From positions 25,239,501-25,303,500 of the forward strand of contig CM055315.2 of assembly GCA_029255685.2 (NCBI GenBank): a stretch of 64,000 bases of DNA, written 5' to 3'. Shown here in pieces: positions 46,522 to 59,567 of this stretch. Numbering within the stretch: position 1 is the first letter of the stretch; each line of letters opens with the position of its first letter. Position numbers and translations under genes: made by a program. The notes below the pieces were generated by a model. The model did no database searches. It was not told the origin of the DNA and saw nothing but the letters and a program-made list of their open reading frames with translations. This DNA comes from Silene conica. Its lineage: Eukaryota > Streptophyta > Magnoliopsida > Caryophyllales > Caryophyllaceae.

Positions 46522-47179
46522 ATGACGTACTGGGATGATAAAGTTAAGGAATTTCAAAGAGGCATAGACATGATAAGAGATGATGCTCCTAATTTTGTTG
46601 CTCGTTTGAATCTAGTTATGCCAGAAACAGTTTACATGAATATGTTACACTGTTCACTGCCATTGTCGATGTTGATCTCAATCATAAATGGAAACGCACA
46701 TACTGTGTTGAGTCCACCAGTTTTGAACAATTCAACAATTGGTAATGTTATTACTAAGTTATTTAATTTTTCATTAAAAAGTGATTCCTTTTTTAAATTT
46801 TTTTTTAAAGTTTGTTTATATTGTTTTTTTTTTTTTTTGTAATTTTTTTAGGGTAAAGTCATCCAATTTGAAGTTTTTTTTGATTGCAGCTACTTACAAT
46901 TCAAAAGGAGAAGAACATCGCAAATTAAGGGAAGAAGTAGTTGAAATTATTCGACGGTTGTTCAACGTCATGAAACCCGACTGTTTATTAGATCTATTAT
47001 CTGGGTTTGGGAGACTTTATATCCCACGTGAATGCCTCTATTATTATCACATCTACAACGAGGTCACAATGGAGGATGAGCTTGAATATTTACGTGAGCA
47101 ACATTTACAAGCAAACCGCCTTAACTATTCCTTTACTGACAACGTTTTATCTGATGATGATTCCGATAATGACATTTAG
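46522..47179 (+). CDS. Two-exon orphan gene, 169 aa
   Basis: Exon 1 at 46522-46741 (ATG, MTYWDDKVKEFQRGIDMIRD) and exon 2 at 46890-47179 join in phase through donor AATTG|GTAATG and acceptor gattgcag, behind a T-rich tract. The predicted protein has a charged N-terminus, a segment VVEIIRRLFNVMKPDCLLDL, a Tyr-rich patch (CLYYYHIYNEV), a helical DELEYLREQHLQ stretch and an acidic tail (SDDDSDNDI). No domain recognised. Start chosen as the first ATG after the possible UTR-intron acceptor. The TATA box, leader and clean splicing argue for a real gene. It lies among the F-box-like copies, inside the candidate Helitron. Confidence 0.6.
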
Positions 47180-48268
47180 TAATGATGATTCGCAGCGATG
47201 ACAATATATATTATGTATTATGTTGTTGTTGTGTACTAATGTGTAATATTACCCTAATAGTCCTATCTTATGTGTTGATTATGACACACTTAAATTATGT
47301 ATTTATTTAGATTATTATATTTTTTTTTTTTTCGTATAATGAAATGTAGTTATATAGTATGCCTTGTTCTTAGTTGTCGATGTACTTATTTGTTCTCTCA
47401 AAATGCAGTACACGCAACTTCGACTGTGCTATATAAAGAGATTGTTCGATGATTAAGACTGAAACAAGGGTAACGCACTACAAATTTTAACCAATAGTAT
47501 AGTCTATTGAAAAAGAACAAACTTAAGTTGATTTGTATATATATCTTTTTTAGGATTTATCTTAACCTGTTATAGGAAAGGTATTTTTTGCATTTTTATT
47601 TACTACAAGTAATTGTAATAAAGGACAAATGAATACCCTATTTTCTTTGGTTTAAAATTAAGTTATAAGTCATTTTAATTTTCAACAAACTGTTGTAATT
47701 ATATAATATATCGTAAATTTGGCTTATGACGGGTGAGCATTTGTTCCTAATTCTTTGCGATATGTAATGCATGTTAAATGAGTTAGAACGAGCAACAAAA
47801 TCGTTTAATTTGGTTTAGATAGAACAAAATTTATTACAAGCTTATAATGGTGTCCTATTTTTTGTGTGTGTGTCAATGTTGGTGGATGCTGGCTGTTTCC
47901 GGTACAGTTGTACTTACGTCAAATACGTACTATATATTAGCCCAACTTGCGTATTATTTTAAAAATTTGCACCAACAATATGTCTAAAGACGTATATTGC
48001 TTTCTCTAAACCAGACTAATACTGTATTACTAACACATTCTAAAACCGTATTTTATATAAATAGTATACTCGTAATTAGACGCCTACTTATACAACTATT
48101 GAAAAACGGCTTATTCTCTTGTAATATAATCAAATACACACCCCCCTATGATAAGACACAACTGTATACCATAATTACTTCCATTTTCAGTCATTAACGA
48201 ACGCAACATCTCTGAACTCATCATCATCACATTTGTAACCTGAAGCTCAATTAATCTACTCAAGTACA
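47180..48268. other. No gene; probable promoter of F-box-like copy 3
   Basis: AT-rich with short T runs. A TATA-like tatataaatagtata lies at about 48055-48069, about 200 bases before the copy 3 ATG. Confidence 0.4.
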
Positions 48269-48775
48269 ATGGAACAATGTCCAGGAATACTGGTATATTT
48301 TAACAAAGATGATAAACCAAACTTTCTGGAAGATTATGTTAAGTGGAAAAAGGATCAATTTAAGTCTAAGTCTCTGTTTACTAAAACAACAGTTGAAGAA
48401 GAAACAGTAATTGGTAGTAAACCTCATCACCCTTTTTTTGAGATGCCGGAACTTACAGGGAATGTGTTTAGCAGGCTTGATCATGCAAGCAAAAGGAATA
48501 CGGCGGAGGTTTGTAAAGCATGGGCTAATCAATTCCTTGTTGGTATGGATACCTCTAAGGTTGACTTGGATTACAATAGCCAGTTGGTTAGGGAAAATCG
48601 TGGAAAAAAAATATGGGTGATGAGAGATGGGTAGGTGGTGTCAATTTTAAAGGTGGTTAAGCAACGTAAGGCTAGAGTGCAGAGGAAGAGGAAACGTAGC
48701 ATAAGGTGCAGCACCTCATATGAACCCTACATTGAGAAATCAGGAAGCGAAGGATACTATGATTTTGATTGTTAA
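48269..48775 (+). pseudogene. F-box-like family copy 3, premature stop
   Basis: Opens MEQCPGILVYFNKDDKPNFL and keeps the N-motif (YVKWKKDQFKSKSLF) and the F-box-like segment (MPELTGNVFSRLDHASKRNT, then AEVCKAWANQFLV). A TAG at 48632-48634 stops it at 121 residues, just after WVMRDG, exactly where copy 2 continues with GRLISVRCAC. The same frame stays open after the stop for 46 further codons, through a basic stretch (KQRKARVQRKRKRSIR), to a Tyr/Asp-rich end (YYDFDC) and TAA at about 48772-48774. So a single nonsense change shortens an otherwise preserved gene. The shortened protein would still contain the F-box-like part. Confidence 0.7.
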
Positions 48776-50244
48776 TTTGGAAAATTAACTATCCGGTAAG
48801 ATGACTACACTATAAAAGGTTGCATCTTTATGTTTTGGGGATGGCTAAAGTTATGCATGTTTTCGATGTTAGCATAAACGCTGTGTCTGCATCGTTTTGG
48901 TAATGTTATATTGTATAAGAATTTAGGCATCTTAATGTTAGTATCGGTACATTACAATAATGATGTTTAGTTATTCGTCCTGAATTTGGCAATCACCCAC
49001 AAGACGTTGTTGTAAATGTGGCTGTAATGTGCTATTAAAGACATTTTAGGCTACAACAGTGGCTAATACTTACTCCGTCTGTTGTTTAACGATATCTTAG
49101 GCTACTGTAATGGTGACTACTTATGTGTTCTGTAGAGGGATGTTTGTTGTCCTGCTATGCTGATTGTCACTGCTGCTGATGTCTGTATTCTTAATAGCTA
49201 TCCAACAATTGAAATTGATATTTTGTGTCTGGAAAGCAGAGACAATATTATGTATTTGTGTGTTGTTCTTGTATGATCTCCAAATTTATATAGTACACAA
49301 TCATTTTTTGTTATTAGATACATGGAAAGTAAGCATTCATATATATATATATCCATCGTAAGTCTCAAATAATGATGATTAGTACGCGATGATACGTGAG
49401 GTAGCGTAGAACCATTTCTGCACTCTATATCATTCTCCTATCCAAATAGTCCCAGCGTCTAAGTTAGACTGGTAAGGCTACCTCATGGATGAGTTTGTAC
49501 TTCAAATTTTGCTACGGGTAAGGCACTTAATAATAAGCAACAGGCGCTTACAAATTGCTTTTAAATTACTGGTCAGGGTGTGACGGGAACTGAATTAGAT
49601 TAGCATTATTGGACACCCATGTCATTGCTTTAAAATAGTAGCTAGAAGCTTAAGTTAGAAAGAGGTTGCAATTTATAAAAACCTGTGTAAAGGGTTTATA
49701 GGGTGTTTATAATTACATAATATGTTTAGGGTTACAGAATTTACCAGAAACCCGTGGAAAAAGGCCGTACATGTAATATACATACAAGTACAAGTTTACC
49801 TCAGACCTTGATGATATCCCCACTCACCCTATACGATATTTCAGTAACAAACAGTTAAACAATAACAATCATACACATGAATAGAATTGTCGAGGCGAGC
49901 TTTAAAATGTTCAGAATATGACATAACACTTAGCAAGCCTGGAAAGATTAGTAACATCTATTTAACAATACTATCAAGCATACTACAAATAACTACACAT
50001 CAAACAATGGCATACGATCCATCTACGATATGACGGTATCGCATCTTTAGTGCCCGATACAGTTACCTGATTCCTGTTATTAGCTGCACTTAAACAGCTT
50101 AACAAAAGCTACTTACTATAGGATACAATGATCCCAATTGTTTTCGTGTAGAAGAGTGATACGTGCACTGTAAATGCAACAAAACAGCATACAATAAAAC
50201 ACTATCATAAAGTCTTAACAATCTTTAGTCTGGGGGGTGTAATT
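48776..50244. other. No gene recognised
   Basis: AT-rich spacer between convergent copy 3 and the RPA-like gene. A TA microsatellite-like stretch lies at about 49338-49352. No open frames with domain support. Confidence 0.5.
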
Positions 50245-53211
50245 TCACGGTGCGTGAACCGTAGAAGGTGATCCTGATTTGTCCTTCCTACATTTCCTCT
50301 TCGGTATGCTTGAGTGTGATGAACTTAAAGGCAAATCTTTAACTTGGTTCGTTCCTGTCGGAGCAGTAGACATGCCATTCCTGTTTACACTGTCAACATC
50401 ATTAATACCTGGCATGGATGTCTCATCTGAATGTTCAATGGTATTAGGAAAAGTGATATGCTTCCCATTGATGTCTTCCAAGACATGGCTTCCTTTAGGG
50501 TTAATTGATTCTGGGTTTAGACCAGTCCTGGGACGGCTTATGTCAGATTTGGCCGACACATCCTCGTCACCATTAACGATCACACGTTTCACGACCCACT
50601 GTAATATATTGTTTACTGAAAGTGTTCTAGCTGGAACAACTTGTGCTTTGAAAGGAGTCTGAGAGAGCAATTCTTTTATTGCCGTAAAAGTTTGAGCATC
50701 AGACTGCAAAGAATTTGCAGGATTATTAAGCAGTAGTTGTAAAATATGAAAACCAATTTACAAATATGTACACTTACAGCATGTTTCATGTGGAATATCT
50801 GAGGGGCAGTCATCCTAAACAGTTGTTCTGCAATTTCCGTGAACATAGTGAGAGGCAAGGTTCCTGTACCATCCGATATATCGCAGTTAAATGTGACCCT
50901 GCAGTTAGTGTAAACCTGTTGGTTAGGATGTATGCCATCTAAATCTCCGTTTCTAATCATAGATGTTTTGTAACAGGAAATGCAGGTATCCAAAAGAAAG
51001 GAGATCAGCGTAAACTTACTTAGGGACTGAAGTGCAGTCAGTTTTTGAACAATTGTTACATGTATATGTAACACCCGGAGGTATGGTGGAGCGCTTCCAG
51101 CATTTTGAGCATCCCATGTAAGCATTAATTTTCTCGAAGTCAATTTCAGGAATGGTAACTTCCAGCCAATGTTTTTCATCCTGCAATGTTGTCTTTGCCT
51201 GCAAACAGTTGTTTATATATGTGTAATAACTCAGTAACTATTTCATAAACTTATGTGCCTGATGGAGCATCAAATACTATACTATAATAGAATATGTGTA
51301 ATTATTAGCGACATTTTGGTTGTTTATCAATTCACATGGTTGAATTTCAATGCAATCGGTTTGTGTATTTGCAGTCAAAATAAACACTAATGAAGTACGC
51401 AAAGACAACTCCTACTAAATCATTGATACCTTCTTAGACCGTAGTGTTGAAATTTTGATCGGGTTGTCATTCAGTACATGCATCTTTACATTGAACAGTT
51501 TTGTCTGCAAATGCGACAATGCTGTAACATGACTATTCATCCTGCATAAACATTTAGATACGGCATTATCAAAATTTTGATATGTTAGACGTACGTTATG
51601 ATTTAGTGATAATTATAAGTTTGGACAGTACCAGGACGTAATAGCATCCGCCTTTTCACCAACAGACTTATGTATAAAGACAGTTGAAGCACTTGTAGTC
51701 ATTGAGAAACCTGTATCATTGCACAGGATGCTAAGATTACTGTTACATATATATTCTATTAGGATAGCACAATAGCACAATGACTTGTAATTTCTAAAGG
51801 TTAAAGTGTGGAAGCCCATGGTAGTAGAATTTACGACAACCTCTGTGCATAGATACTCGGAGTGCAGTTAAACAAACTGTTCTGAATTTACCACGAACGG
51901 GCATCAATAGAGTACAATCATCATGAGCAAGATCATCCCAAACTGAAACTGACAGTGGCTGTACAGTGCTGCAAAAGGATTTGTGTTAATACTATGTGGA
52001 ATAGCTTAAATATTATTACTGTTAGTCCTATAAATGGATGTAATAGCATCTTAGTAGCCATGTTTTCACACCTGTGGTCAACCAATACAATTTCACGCAC
52101 ACTGGTCTCTCGTGTCTTAGATGTGAGCACCTTTCGTGGCTGGTCTTCGACAAAGAGTACAACGCCCACTATGTCTACAAAGTATGCGAAGAATGTTAGC
52201 TGCATATTAAATATAATAAGGATGATATGGGCTACAGCCAGTGTACTCATTAGGAGTGTACTTAGAAGATATACCAAACATCTCGCTATAATCAGGCGAC
52301 CTGGGTAGTTGGTTAATTGGACAATAATTGACATTTGTGCAGGCACCATCATCAGCAGGCACGATAATTGTACGGTTGTTAAAGGTCATTTGGTATCCAA
52401 GACCTGCACCATGGGTTTGGTACTCAGGTTTTACTGGACTGATATTTGCATCCGATATTTCATATCTCCCATTGTGCTTGATAGCATCCTCATATATCTC
52501 TACTTGATCATCAAATAAAGCACCGCGCATCTTATTACCCTTGTAAAACCCAAAAAATAAACCCCCTTAAGTTACATTAGGATAACAAATGTATATTGCT
52601 TTGTATTATTTTGTCCACTCCTAAAGCCAAACCTTCACTAAGACATCATGTATAAACACTGATGCAAAAGCATTTCTTAATATAATCCAAGCTAGTAAAA
52701 GTATCCATGATTACCATTATTTTACCAATGGTTACATATAGATGGAAGCTAATGAAGATGCAAACAGCATAGGTCTGGATTACAACGTCCACAGCTTCAA
52801 TATTTTCAAATGTGAGTATATGTATTTTAATAAATTTTCATGATGTAATGGTTTTGTTCAGAAACTAATTTTATAGACCAAGTTTAATTTTAGATCAGCT
52901 ATATAAAAGTATATACCTAAATGCATTAGGCATATATACTCATTAACATCTATTCACAATATCTGCTTTAATTGGTTTACCATAAACGAGCAAATAGTGT
53001 TATAATGGATTTGTAATTCATCATAAATTAAGACGATAATTGAAGAAGTTAAAATAATTCGAAATACCTTATCATCTTCAAATAACAAGCTCTGGTACCG
53101 AACTTTAACAGGAGACTCTTTTGGACGACGCTTTTCTACCACTTTTACGCTAACCTTGAATTTTTTGCTTTCGTTGGTTAGCTCATCAAGGAAGACCTTT
53201 TTAGATTTCAT
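50245..53211 (-). CDS. RPA70-like single-strand DNA-binding protein (Helitron RPA), 9 exons
   Basis: Replication protein A large-subunit homologue, as carried by plant Helitrons; binds single-stranded DNA with OB folds in the nucleus. Hand-built exons (minus): 53211-53068, 52539-52275, 52174-52072, 51968-51892, 51710-51632, 51541-51430, 51198-51020, 50952-50778, 50703-50245. All phases agree, giving 530 residues with no stop. Signatures: GNKMRGALFDDQVEIYEDA (OB fold A), DIVGVVLFVEDQPRKVLTS and TRETSVREIVLVDH (OB fold B), GFSMTTSASTVFIH, a zinc ribbon CSKCWKR..CNNC, and RVTFNCDISDGTGTLPLTMF (OB fold C). The tail after ~380 is Ser/Lys-rich and ends in a basic KRKCRKDK patch, possibly nuclear targeting. 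A 5' UTR intron (53456-53216) precedes the ATG. It lies 1.1 kb downstream of Rep/helicase on the same strand. Confidence 0.88.
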
Positions 53212-53215
53212 TGTA

Positions 53216-53456
53216 CTGCAAAACGTTTAGGTAGAAAATGAACAAAAGGAAATTAAATTCGTCAGAATTCAGAATTAAATTTACAGTATTAATGAGTTGC
53301 TTGTAAGTGGCCTGTAGATTATGGAACACCATAATCGTTTGTATAATACCGTTAGAGTATTAATAGGTTTGGCAGTTTGTTAAATTCATACAACTATGTC
53401 TTGAACTAACTATTGTTAATGGAATCACATGAAATTAATGTATTAGAAATTCATAC
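53216..53456 (-). other. 5' UTR intron of the RPA-like gene
   Basis: Donor AAAG|GTATGA and acceptor gttttgcag, the latter 4 bases before the ATG. A TATA-like atatataac lies on the minus strand near 53530, before a C-rich leader. Confidence 0.6.
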
Positions 53457-53539
53457 CTTTTAAGTCAGTTTGTTGATACTGCAAATGTGTGAAGGGATAA
53501 AGTGAAAGACTATGAGGGGGTAGTAGTTATATATCTATG

Positions 53540-54314
53540 TATATAATTGCAGTAGAGTGCATTGTTAGTGAAAACCCATACCTTATCATGTAGATTATAT
53601 TAAGATTTATAGGGTAACTGTTCATGTCAATCTATGTGTACTTGTCTATAAAAACAGTACACAGTAGGAGTATGGTGTAAAGATTTAATATAAAGATTAT
53701 GGTATGTCTGCGTGTTGTCAATCTGAAATTTGGAAAGTTTACATTACGATAAATACAGTGTTTGACATTGGAAGACTACTTGATACTTTGAAGTGGATGG
53801 AAATAGAAGGAACATGGAATACCTAATTCTGTAAACCGGAAACCGTTTTCAAGATTCGTAAATATCAATCTGTGTGTTACGCTTGAACTCATAAGCTTAC
53901 ACAGTTGTATTAATATTGGCTTTATACTGTTTAGTCAGATTTCTAGGAGTAACTAATTAAAGTACGACATGGATAGACCCCCAGTATCTGGACTCATCGT
54001 TAATGCACAATACGCGATAGTATGCAAATAACACCTACAATCAAAATTATGCTTTGTCTTCCAAACTCGTCATATAATATGCATACCGTCGTTGATCTTT
54101 AATAGGCCAGCTCTGACAATCAGATATTATAGGCAGACCAGAATAAACGATTTATATAACTAATCTGTCAATATTGTAAGCAGCATTACCTTTGTCATCT
54201 GTAGTGTCATTCACCTGAATTAACAATCTATGTATTTGATAAGTAGGGTTGGTACACAACTAAATTACAGACGACAAGTAAGTACATAAATACTACAGAA
54301 ACCATTCTTACAAT
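53540..54314. other. Spacer between Rep/helicase and the RPA-like gene
   Basis: No gene seen. Expected to hold the 3' UTR of Rep/helicase and the RPA-like promoter. Confidence 0.5.
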
Positions 54315-57300
54315 CTATATAATACCTGCTAGCCTTAGGACTTCGAACGACACAAGGTTTCTGATAGAATTTATAGTCGTCCCTGAGTTGCTATTCGCTG
54401 CTACAACAGACACTTTCTTCGATTCCCTCACCCGCGACAATGCAACATACAGTTGTCCTGGTGAGAAACAAGGTTGGGGAAGGTATACAACAACCCAGTC
54501 TAAGGTCTGACCTTGTGACTTATTGATGGTCATTGCAAAACTAAGCTTTATTGGAAACTGATTCCGCTGGAACTGAAATGGATAATTTGAAGTGCTAGAT
54601 GGACGCATCTTTATTCGGGGTATAAACACATGTTGGCCATTATAATGACCATTGGTTATGATGCATTCGATCATATTTGGGGTAAAATCTGCACAAATTA
54701 GTCTTGTACCATTGCAGAGCCCGGCAGATGGGAGAAGATTTCTCAACAGAATCACCGGAGCATTTCGTTTCAATACTAACTCATACGGGCTCATGCCACC
54801 AGGACAAAGTGTGTTTATAAATTCTGAAGGGTATATATTGCAGTTTTCTGTTAACATTGAGTCGAACCCCTTATACACGACTGCTTCACCTGGGAACTTG
54901 TTGATCATGTATGTGTTTATATCATCAACATTGTCATTTATAGGCGTAAGTATAGACCTGTGGTTAAATATATTTACGCCTATATTCTTGACGTCAGCAT
55001 CTGGATACACAAAATCAGCAACTGTACTGATAAGATCTGTACCCATCCCAGATGTATCTAAAACTATCCCATCTGGTAATTCGACCATCTCAGAATCAGA
55101 TGTTTGTAACTCGCCATTGCCAAGAGACAGTAAGAATGCTGAGAAATCTGGATCAGTCTTAGCTCTTACATTGACAGTTAAGCTGAATTTTATAAGATGT
55201 GGCCAAATATCAGAAGAGACCATTGTAGAGTGAACAATCTCGCTATTTGATTTATTCGGAACGACTGGAAGAACCTGCCTAAAATCCCCACCAAAGACAA
55301 TAAGTTTGCCACCGAACAGGATATCAGGGTTGCATAGGTCTCGCAACAGCTTATCTAAGGCCTCAACGCTCTCCCTTCGCGCCATTGAAGCTTCATCCCA
55401 TATTATCAAAGTAGATACTTTAATCAACGCAGCAAGACTGCTCTGCTTTGGCACAGAACAAGATAAAGAAGCTTCAAAATCTAGAGGAAGTTTAAACCTT
55501 GAATGAGCAGTTCTACCAGATGGGATATTTGCTACGGCAATTCCCGAAGTAGCAGTTGCTAGACCAATTTTACCCATCAGCCGTATTTCTGCATACAGAG
55601 CATTGTACAGGTATGTTTTGCCTGTTCCTCCAGGACCGTCCACAAAAAAAGCCCCTGGCTTATTACAGGTAGCGTGATTGATGATCGTATCAAAAGCTTT
55701 CTGTTGCTCTGGGTTCAAGGTTTTGCGGCAAACCACACATTCGTCCGGAATTGGAGCATTGAGTGCATCGAGCGTATCTTGGGATGTACGCATTCCTGCA
55801 TCTTGTGGATTAATTATACCTGATAAACCAAAACTCTTAAGAGACCTGCCCATCGCTTCTAATTGTTGTTCCAACCTTTTTACAGTGAGGACCTGCACAG
55901 TGTATGCATCGTTTGGGTGTTCTCTTCTGAAGTCTTCTGATAACGAATTGTAATATCGTTCCCATAACGCTCCTGGATCTTTAGGTTGGCAAAATATAAG
56001 CAAAGTTGCGAATAGACGTCGCAACGCGATTGGCATTTGTACCATCGCAGCCTCATCTAAGCACAACTCTACCATATTATCATCTTCAATGAGTTTTCTT
56101 TTTAGAGCCGCTTCTTGGAAGGTTGCACATTCATATCCGTCCACCATCTTCAAATCTGCAAACGACTTGGGTGCAGGCACGTGCGTTAACAACAACCGCA
56201 GAAAATAACGTTCCCCTTCCGAAGGAGCCACAAAAACGAGCCTAGATACTACACATGTCTTGTTCTTACGCTTTACCCAATTCCGCTCAGCCTGGACCCA
56301 ACGGTAATGCTCAGTAAACGATCTATAAAGGTATTTCCACTCAGGTTTTGCAGCGTTTTCAGTATTCAACCTGAAAAATTCAGTCAGAGGAGTACTAACG
56401 CGTCTCCTGTTGGACACTACATTAACCAAATTTTCGTGGGGTTTCATCTGTATAGGCTGCATACCATCTAGATGTACAGGAAGTGCCATCACTGCTGGAT
56501 GAATTTCAAAGAGATCGAAGCCATAAATACGCCACATCGCTTCTATAGGAGATACCCATCTACCTGACTGGTATTGCTGTATTTCGTCGACTACCTTAAT
56601 TTCGCCTTCAGACTCAACATTGAATGATATTCTGTCGTGGCCCTTGTAAACATACTTGTATAGATATTTCACCGCTTGGATAGTTGAGCAGACCTCCACA
56701 TTTATGTGACAATCAAAGAAGGCTATCAGGTATGGACTGTACGGGATTACCCAGCGATTGTTAAGGTATTGACCTCGTACCCGCACAATATCATTGGTTG
56801 GTCGCCGCTTGTATACCGGGTAGCCATCTTCACTATTAGTTGTCACAGCTGTGTATGGCTTAGGATACATAAACTTACACCGACCTTGACTATCATCATG
56901 TTTCATACACGAACAGTCAGGATCCAGTTTCCCACATGGTCCATGCATCATATGTTTTAACACTGATGCACGGAGGTTCCCATTAGCCTCAGAAGGTATT
57001 TCAGCTGATACGAACTTGTCAAAGTCGGCCGGGCAATTCATTCTACTCCCAGGCTTCATTATCAACAACAGATGCGCATGAGGTAGTCCTCTCTTTTGGA
57101 ATTCGACCACATACACAAACGCAGCAACTTCCCCAAATATCTTGTCCTCAACCAGTTTTTTTTTCAATAAAAGCAATTTAGCTCGAAAGACTCTAGCTAC
57201 CAAATCGGGCCGGTTCTAAGCTTCTTCCCCAGCCGCCAATTCATTTTTTATCTCAGGCCAATTCGCATTACAAGTTATTGTAACAAAAAAATCTGGCTTT

Positions 57301-58978
57301 CCATAACGCTGTACAAGTGCCATTGCATTTAAGTATCTCCTTTTCATATCCCGAGGTCCTCCAATATAAGTTGCTGGTAAAATGACCCGTCTGCCAACAT
57401 TTGCAGCGCACTGCTCCCCAGCATCAATTGTGTCAATCAAACCTTGGTATAACTCAGATCTTATTGTATCCTGATTATGCCTCAAATAGTCTAGCCTTGT
57501 GTTTTCCAATTTGACATACATGTCCACAACATATTGCTGAAGACATCGCCCAGCTCTCAGCATCATATTACCTGGCCTATTCTGTAGTTTGTAACAATAG
57601 TACTCTCGGCAAGACACATTTTTTTCACTTGTATTAGTTTGACAGGAGTTATCTGCCACGAGGTTAAAACACTATTAGATATCGTTATACAGATTAAATA
57701 GTACATTCTGTTGATGAGAGTTTTGAAAAAATGCGAAATTATATTTTACACTGATAACGTACGGTTTTCCTCAGACTGTAATAAAGATTCAGCATCTGGA
57801 AAACTGGATGGAAGTGGTGCTAAAGTCTGTGCAGGTGATGTTGTCTGACGTAGACCAACTTGCTTTTTCAGTCCCTGATGCCATCCACATTCACCGTTTG
57901 GGAATAATAAGGGATATTGCAATGGGTCATAACATCCATAGTAATGCATAGCTCGGTGGGATGTTTGAGAATGGCTGGTAACTAATATGTGTGGTCCATC
58001 GGTCTCACCAGATGTAGAGTTTTCGGGCCATATAGCAGCTACCTCGTTTGACACAGGAGCATTGCTCACACGCTGATCCTGTCTAGGATTCTTTGTTATA
58101 ACTATTTGACTATTGACAGTAAGGGGAACATCTTTTAGCGAACGGAAGAAACGCGCATATGGGTTAGTTTGGGTGACTTTCATTAGGATTTCTATAACAG
58201 CTGTATTCAGCTCGTTGAAACACGCCGCACGATTTGCAGCTTCATGTTGGCCATCGTAGAAGTACAACTGAAGATACTTTGGGTGAGAACCACATGGCAA
58301 TAGATCTGGGACATTGTGATACATTTGACCATGTAGTTTGAACACATAGATACCCTTGATAGTTTTCGAGTCAAATTTACCTCCAATAGATGTAAAAGCA
58401 AACAAGTTATTGTACAAGCGAGCGTACACCCGGAAGTGGACCGAAATATCGTCTAATGAAGTGTATAACCTTGAAAGTAGTAGTGGGTACGTGTTGAACG
58501 GCAGGACAATTGATCCATTGCCACAACAGAAATTCCTAGTTTCATACACAAATTTCTTTGCAAAGCAATGTACACATGACTGCGCGTCCGGCAACTTGCA
58601 AGGAGTACCGACTAATGGCTGACCAATCATAGCAGCAGGTAACCCTGCAATTCCGAACAACAATTCTAAACTATACCATACATAAGAAAATAATATACAT
58701 TACAGCTACAGAGGCACTCACCAATCTGTAATTGCAAACGGGGTCTTCCGGGACGCTTTGCGGCGACATCAACATCAGCATTTTTTAAGGTATGACTAAG
58801 TGCAAATTACAAGCAACTGTTAATAGTTGCCGAATGATAATATGGAAGGAACTAAATAAGGGCAAACACGTTGTACTACACTACCTTGTCACGATAGGAT
58901 CAATCTGTTTTTGAGCCCTACATTTGCGTTTTTTTCGCCCACTTCCGTCCTTTTCCACATAATATGGGAAGCTGTCAT
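54315..58978 (-). pseudogene. Helitron Rep-helicase (HUH endonuclease plus PIF1-like helicase), one in-frame stop
   Basis: The Helitron transposase: nicks and joins DNA through a Rep (HUH) domain and unwinds it with a PIF1-type helicase. Hand-built exons (minus): 58978-58885, 58795-58722, 58644-57752, 57671-54315, phases consistent; a short first exon is not located. N-terminal text includes KKRKCRAQKQ and AAKRPGRPRL. The Helitron N-terminal domain covers GLPAAMIGQPLVG onward. Rep motifs: FFVTITCNANWPEI, HUH motif GLPHAHLLL (about 57072-57095), and YLYKYVYKGHD with the catalytic Tyr pair. Helicase: GPGGTGKT (Walker A) and IIWDEASM (motif II), ending near FSPGQLYVALSRVRESKKVS. A TAG at 57218-57216, between the first Rep motif and HUH, interrupts an otherwise open frame. 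It therefore looks recently disabled, unless the stop is read through or is a sequence error. Confidence 0.9.
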
Positions 58979-58985
58979 CTGAATT

Positions 58986-59567
58986 CCAGAATATCAGCAC
59001 TTACAATAGGTCTATGTTACATATATAAAACAGGTTAAACACTATCGTAACGCACAACATACCCATTGCACAAGGATTACTGTAGAACACGTATACAATG
59101 AGGTCAAATCGTTGCGCCCTGCAGCATTGGAAACATTAAAACATTGAGGGTTATAACGTATATGGACGTATCGCTAGCAGAATAAAACCTCAAGGACAAA
59201 ATGTATACGCTCGTAAGCATAATAGTTAACAATCGACAAATCTGATGAGGTGCTATTGTATTGCCAAAACAAAGCACTAAAAATGCAACTACGTGTAGAC
59301 AAGAACAAGTGGACAATGGAACGTTGTCAATACTAAGAAGTAGTTGCGCAGCCTAACCATCACTTGGTGTATAGATTTTATAAAAAGCATAAACTTGATC
59401 ATTAACAAAGCAAAAGATAGCGATAAAACAAAATACAATAACTGATCACATAATCCACAAAACTAATATTCTATGAATAATAAGATTCCTGTTAACATAA
59501 CACTGCTAAACATCAGCTCTCATCTATGAGCAAATTTCCAAAAAAGGCAGCAGCTACTATTAAAGCT
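58986..59567. other. Spacer upstream of Rep/helicase
   Basis: Should contain the missing first exon and promoter of Rep/helicase and the 3' UTR of the dsRBD-like gene. I could not identify the first coding exon; it must end in phase 1 before the acceptor ggaattcag at 58979. Confidence 0.4.

Noticed and set aside
52309-52518. Plus-strand frames opposite the RPA-like exons
   Set aside because: Antisense shadows of well-phased exons.
59104-59316. 70-codon minus-strand frame as first exon of Rep/helicase
   Set aside because: Hydrophobic text unlike known Helitron N-termini and without a donor in the required phase.
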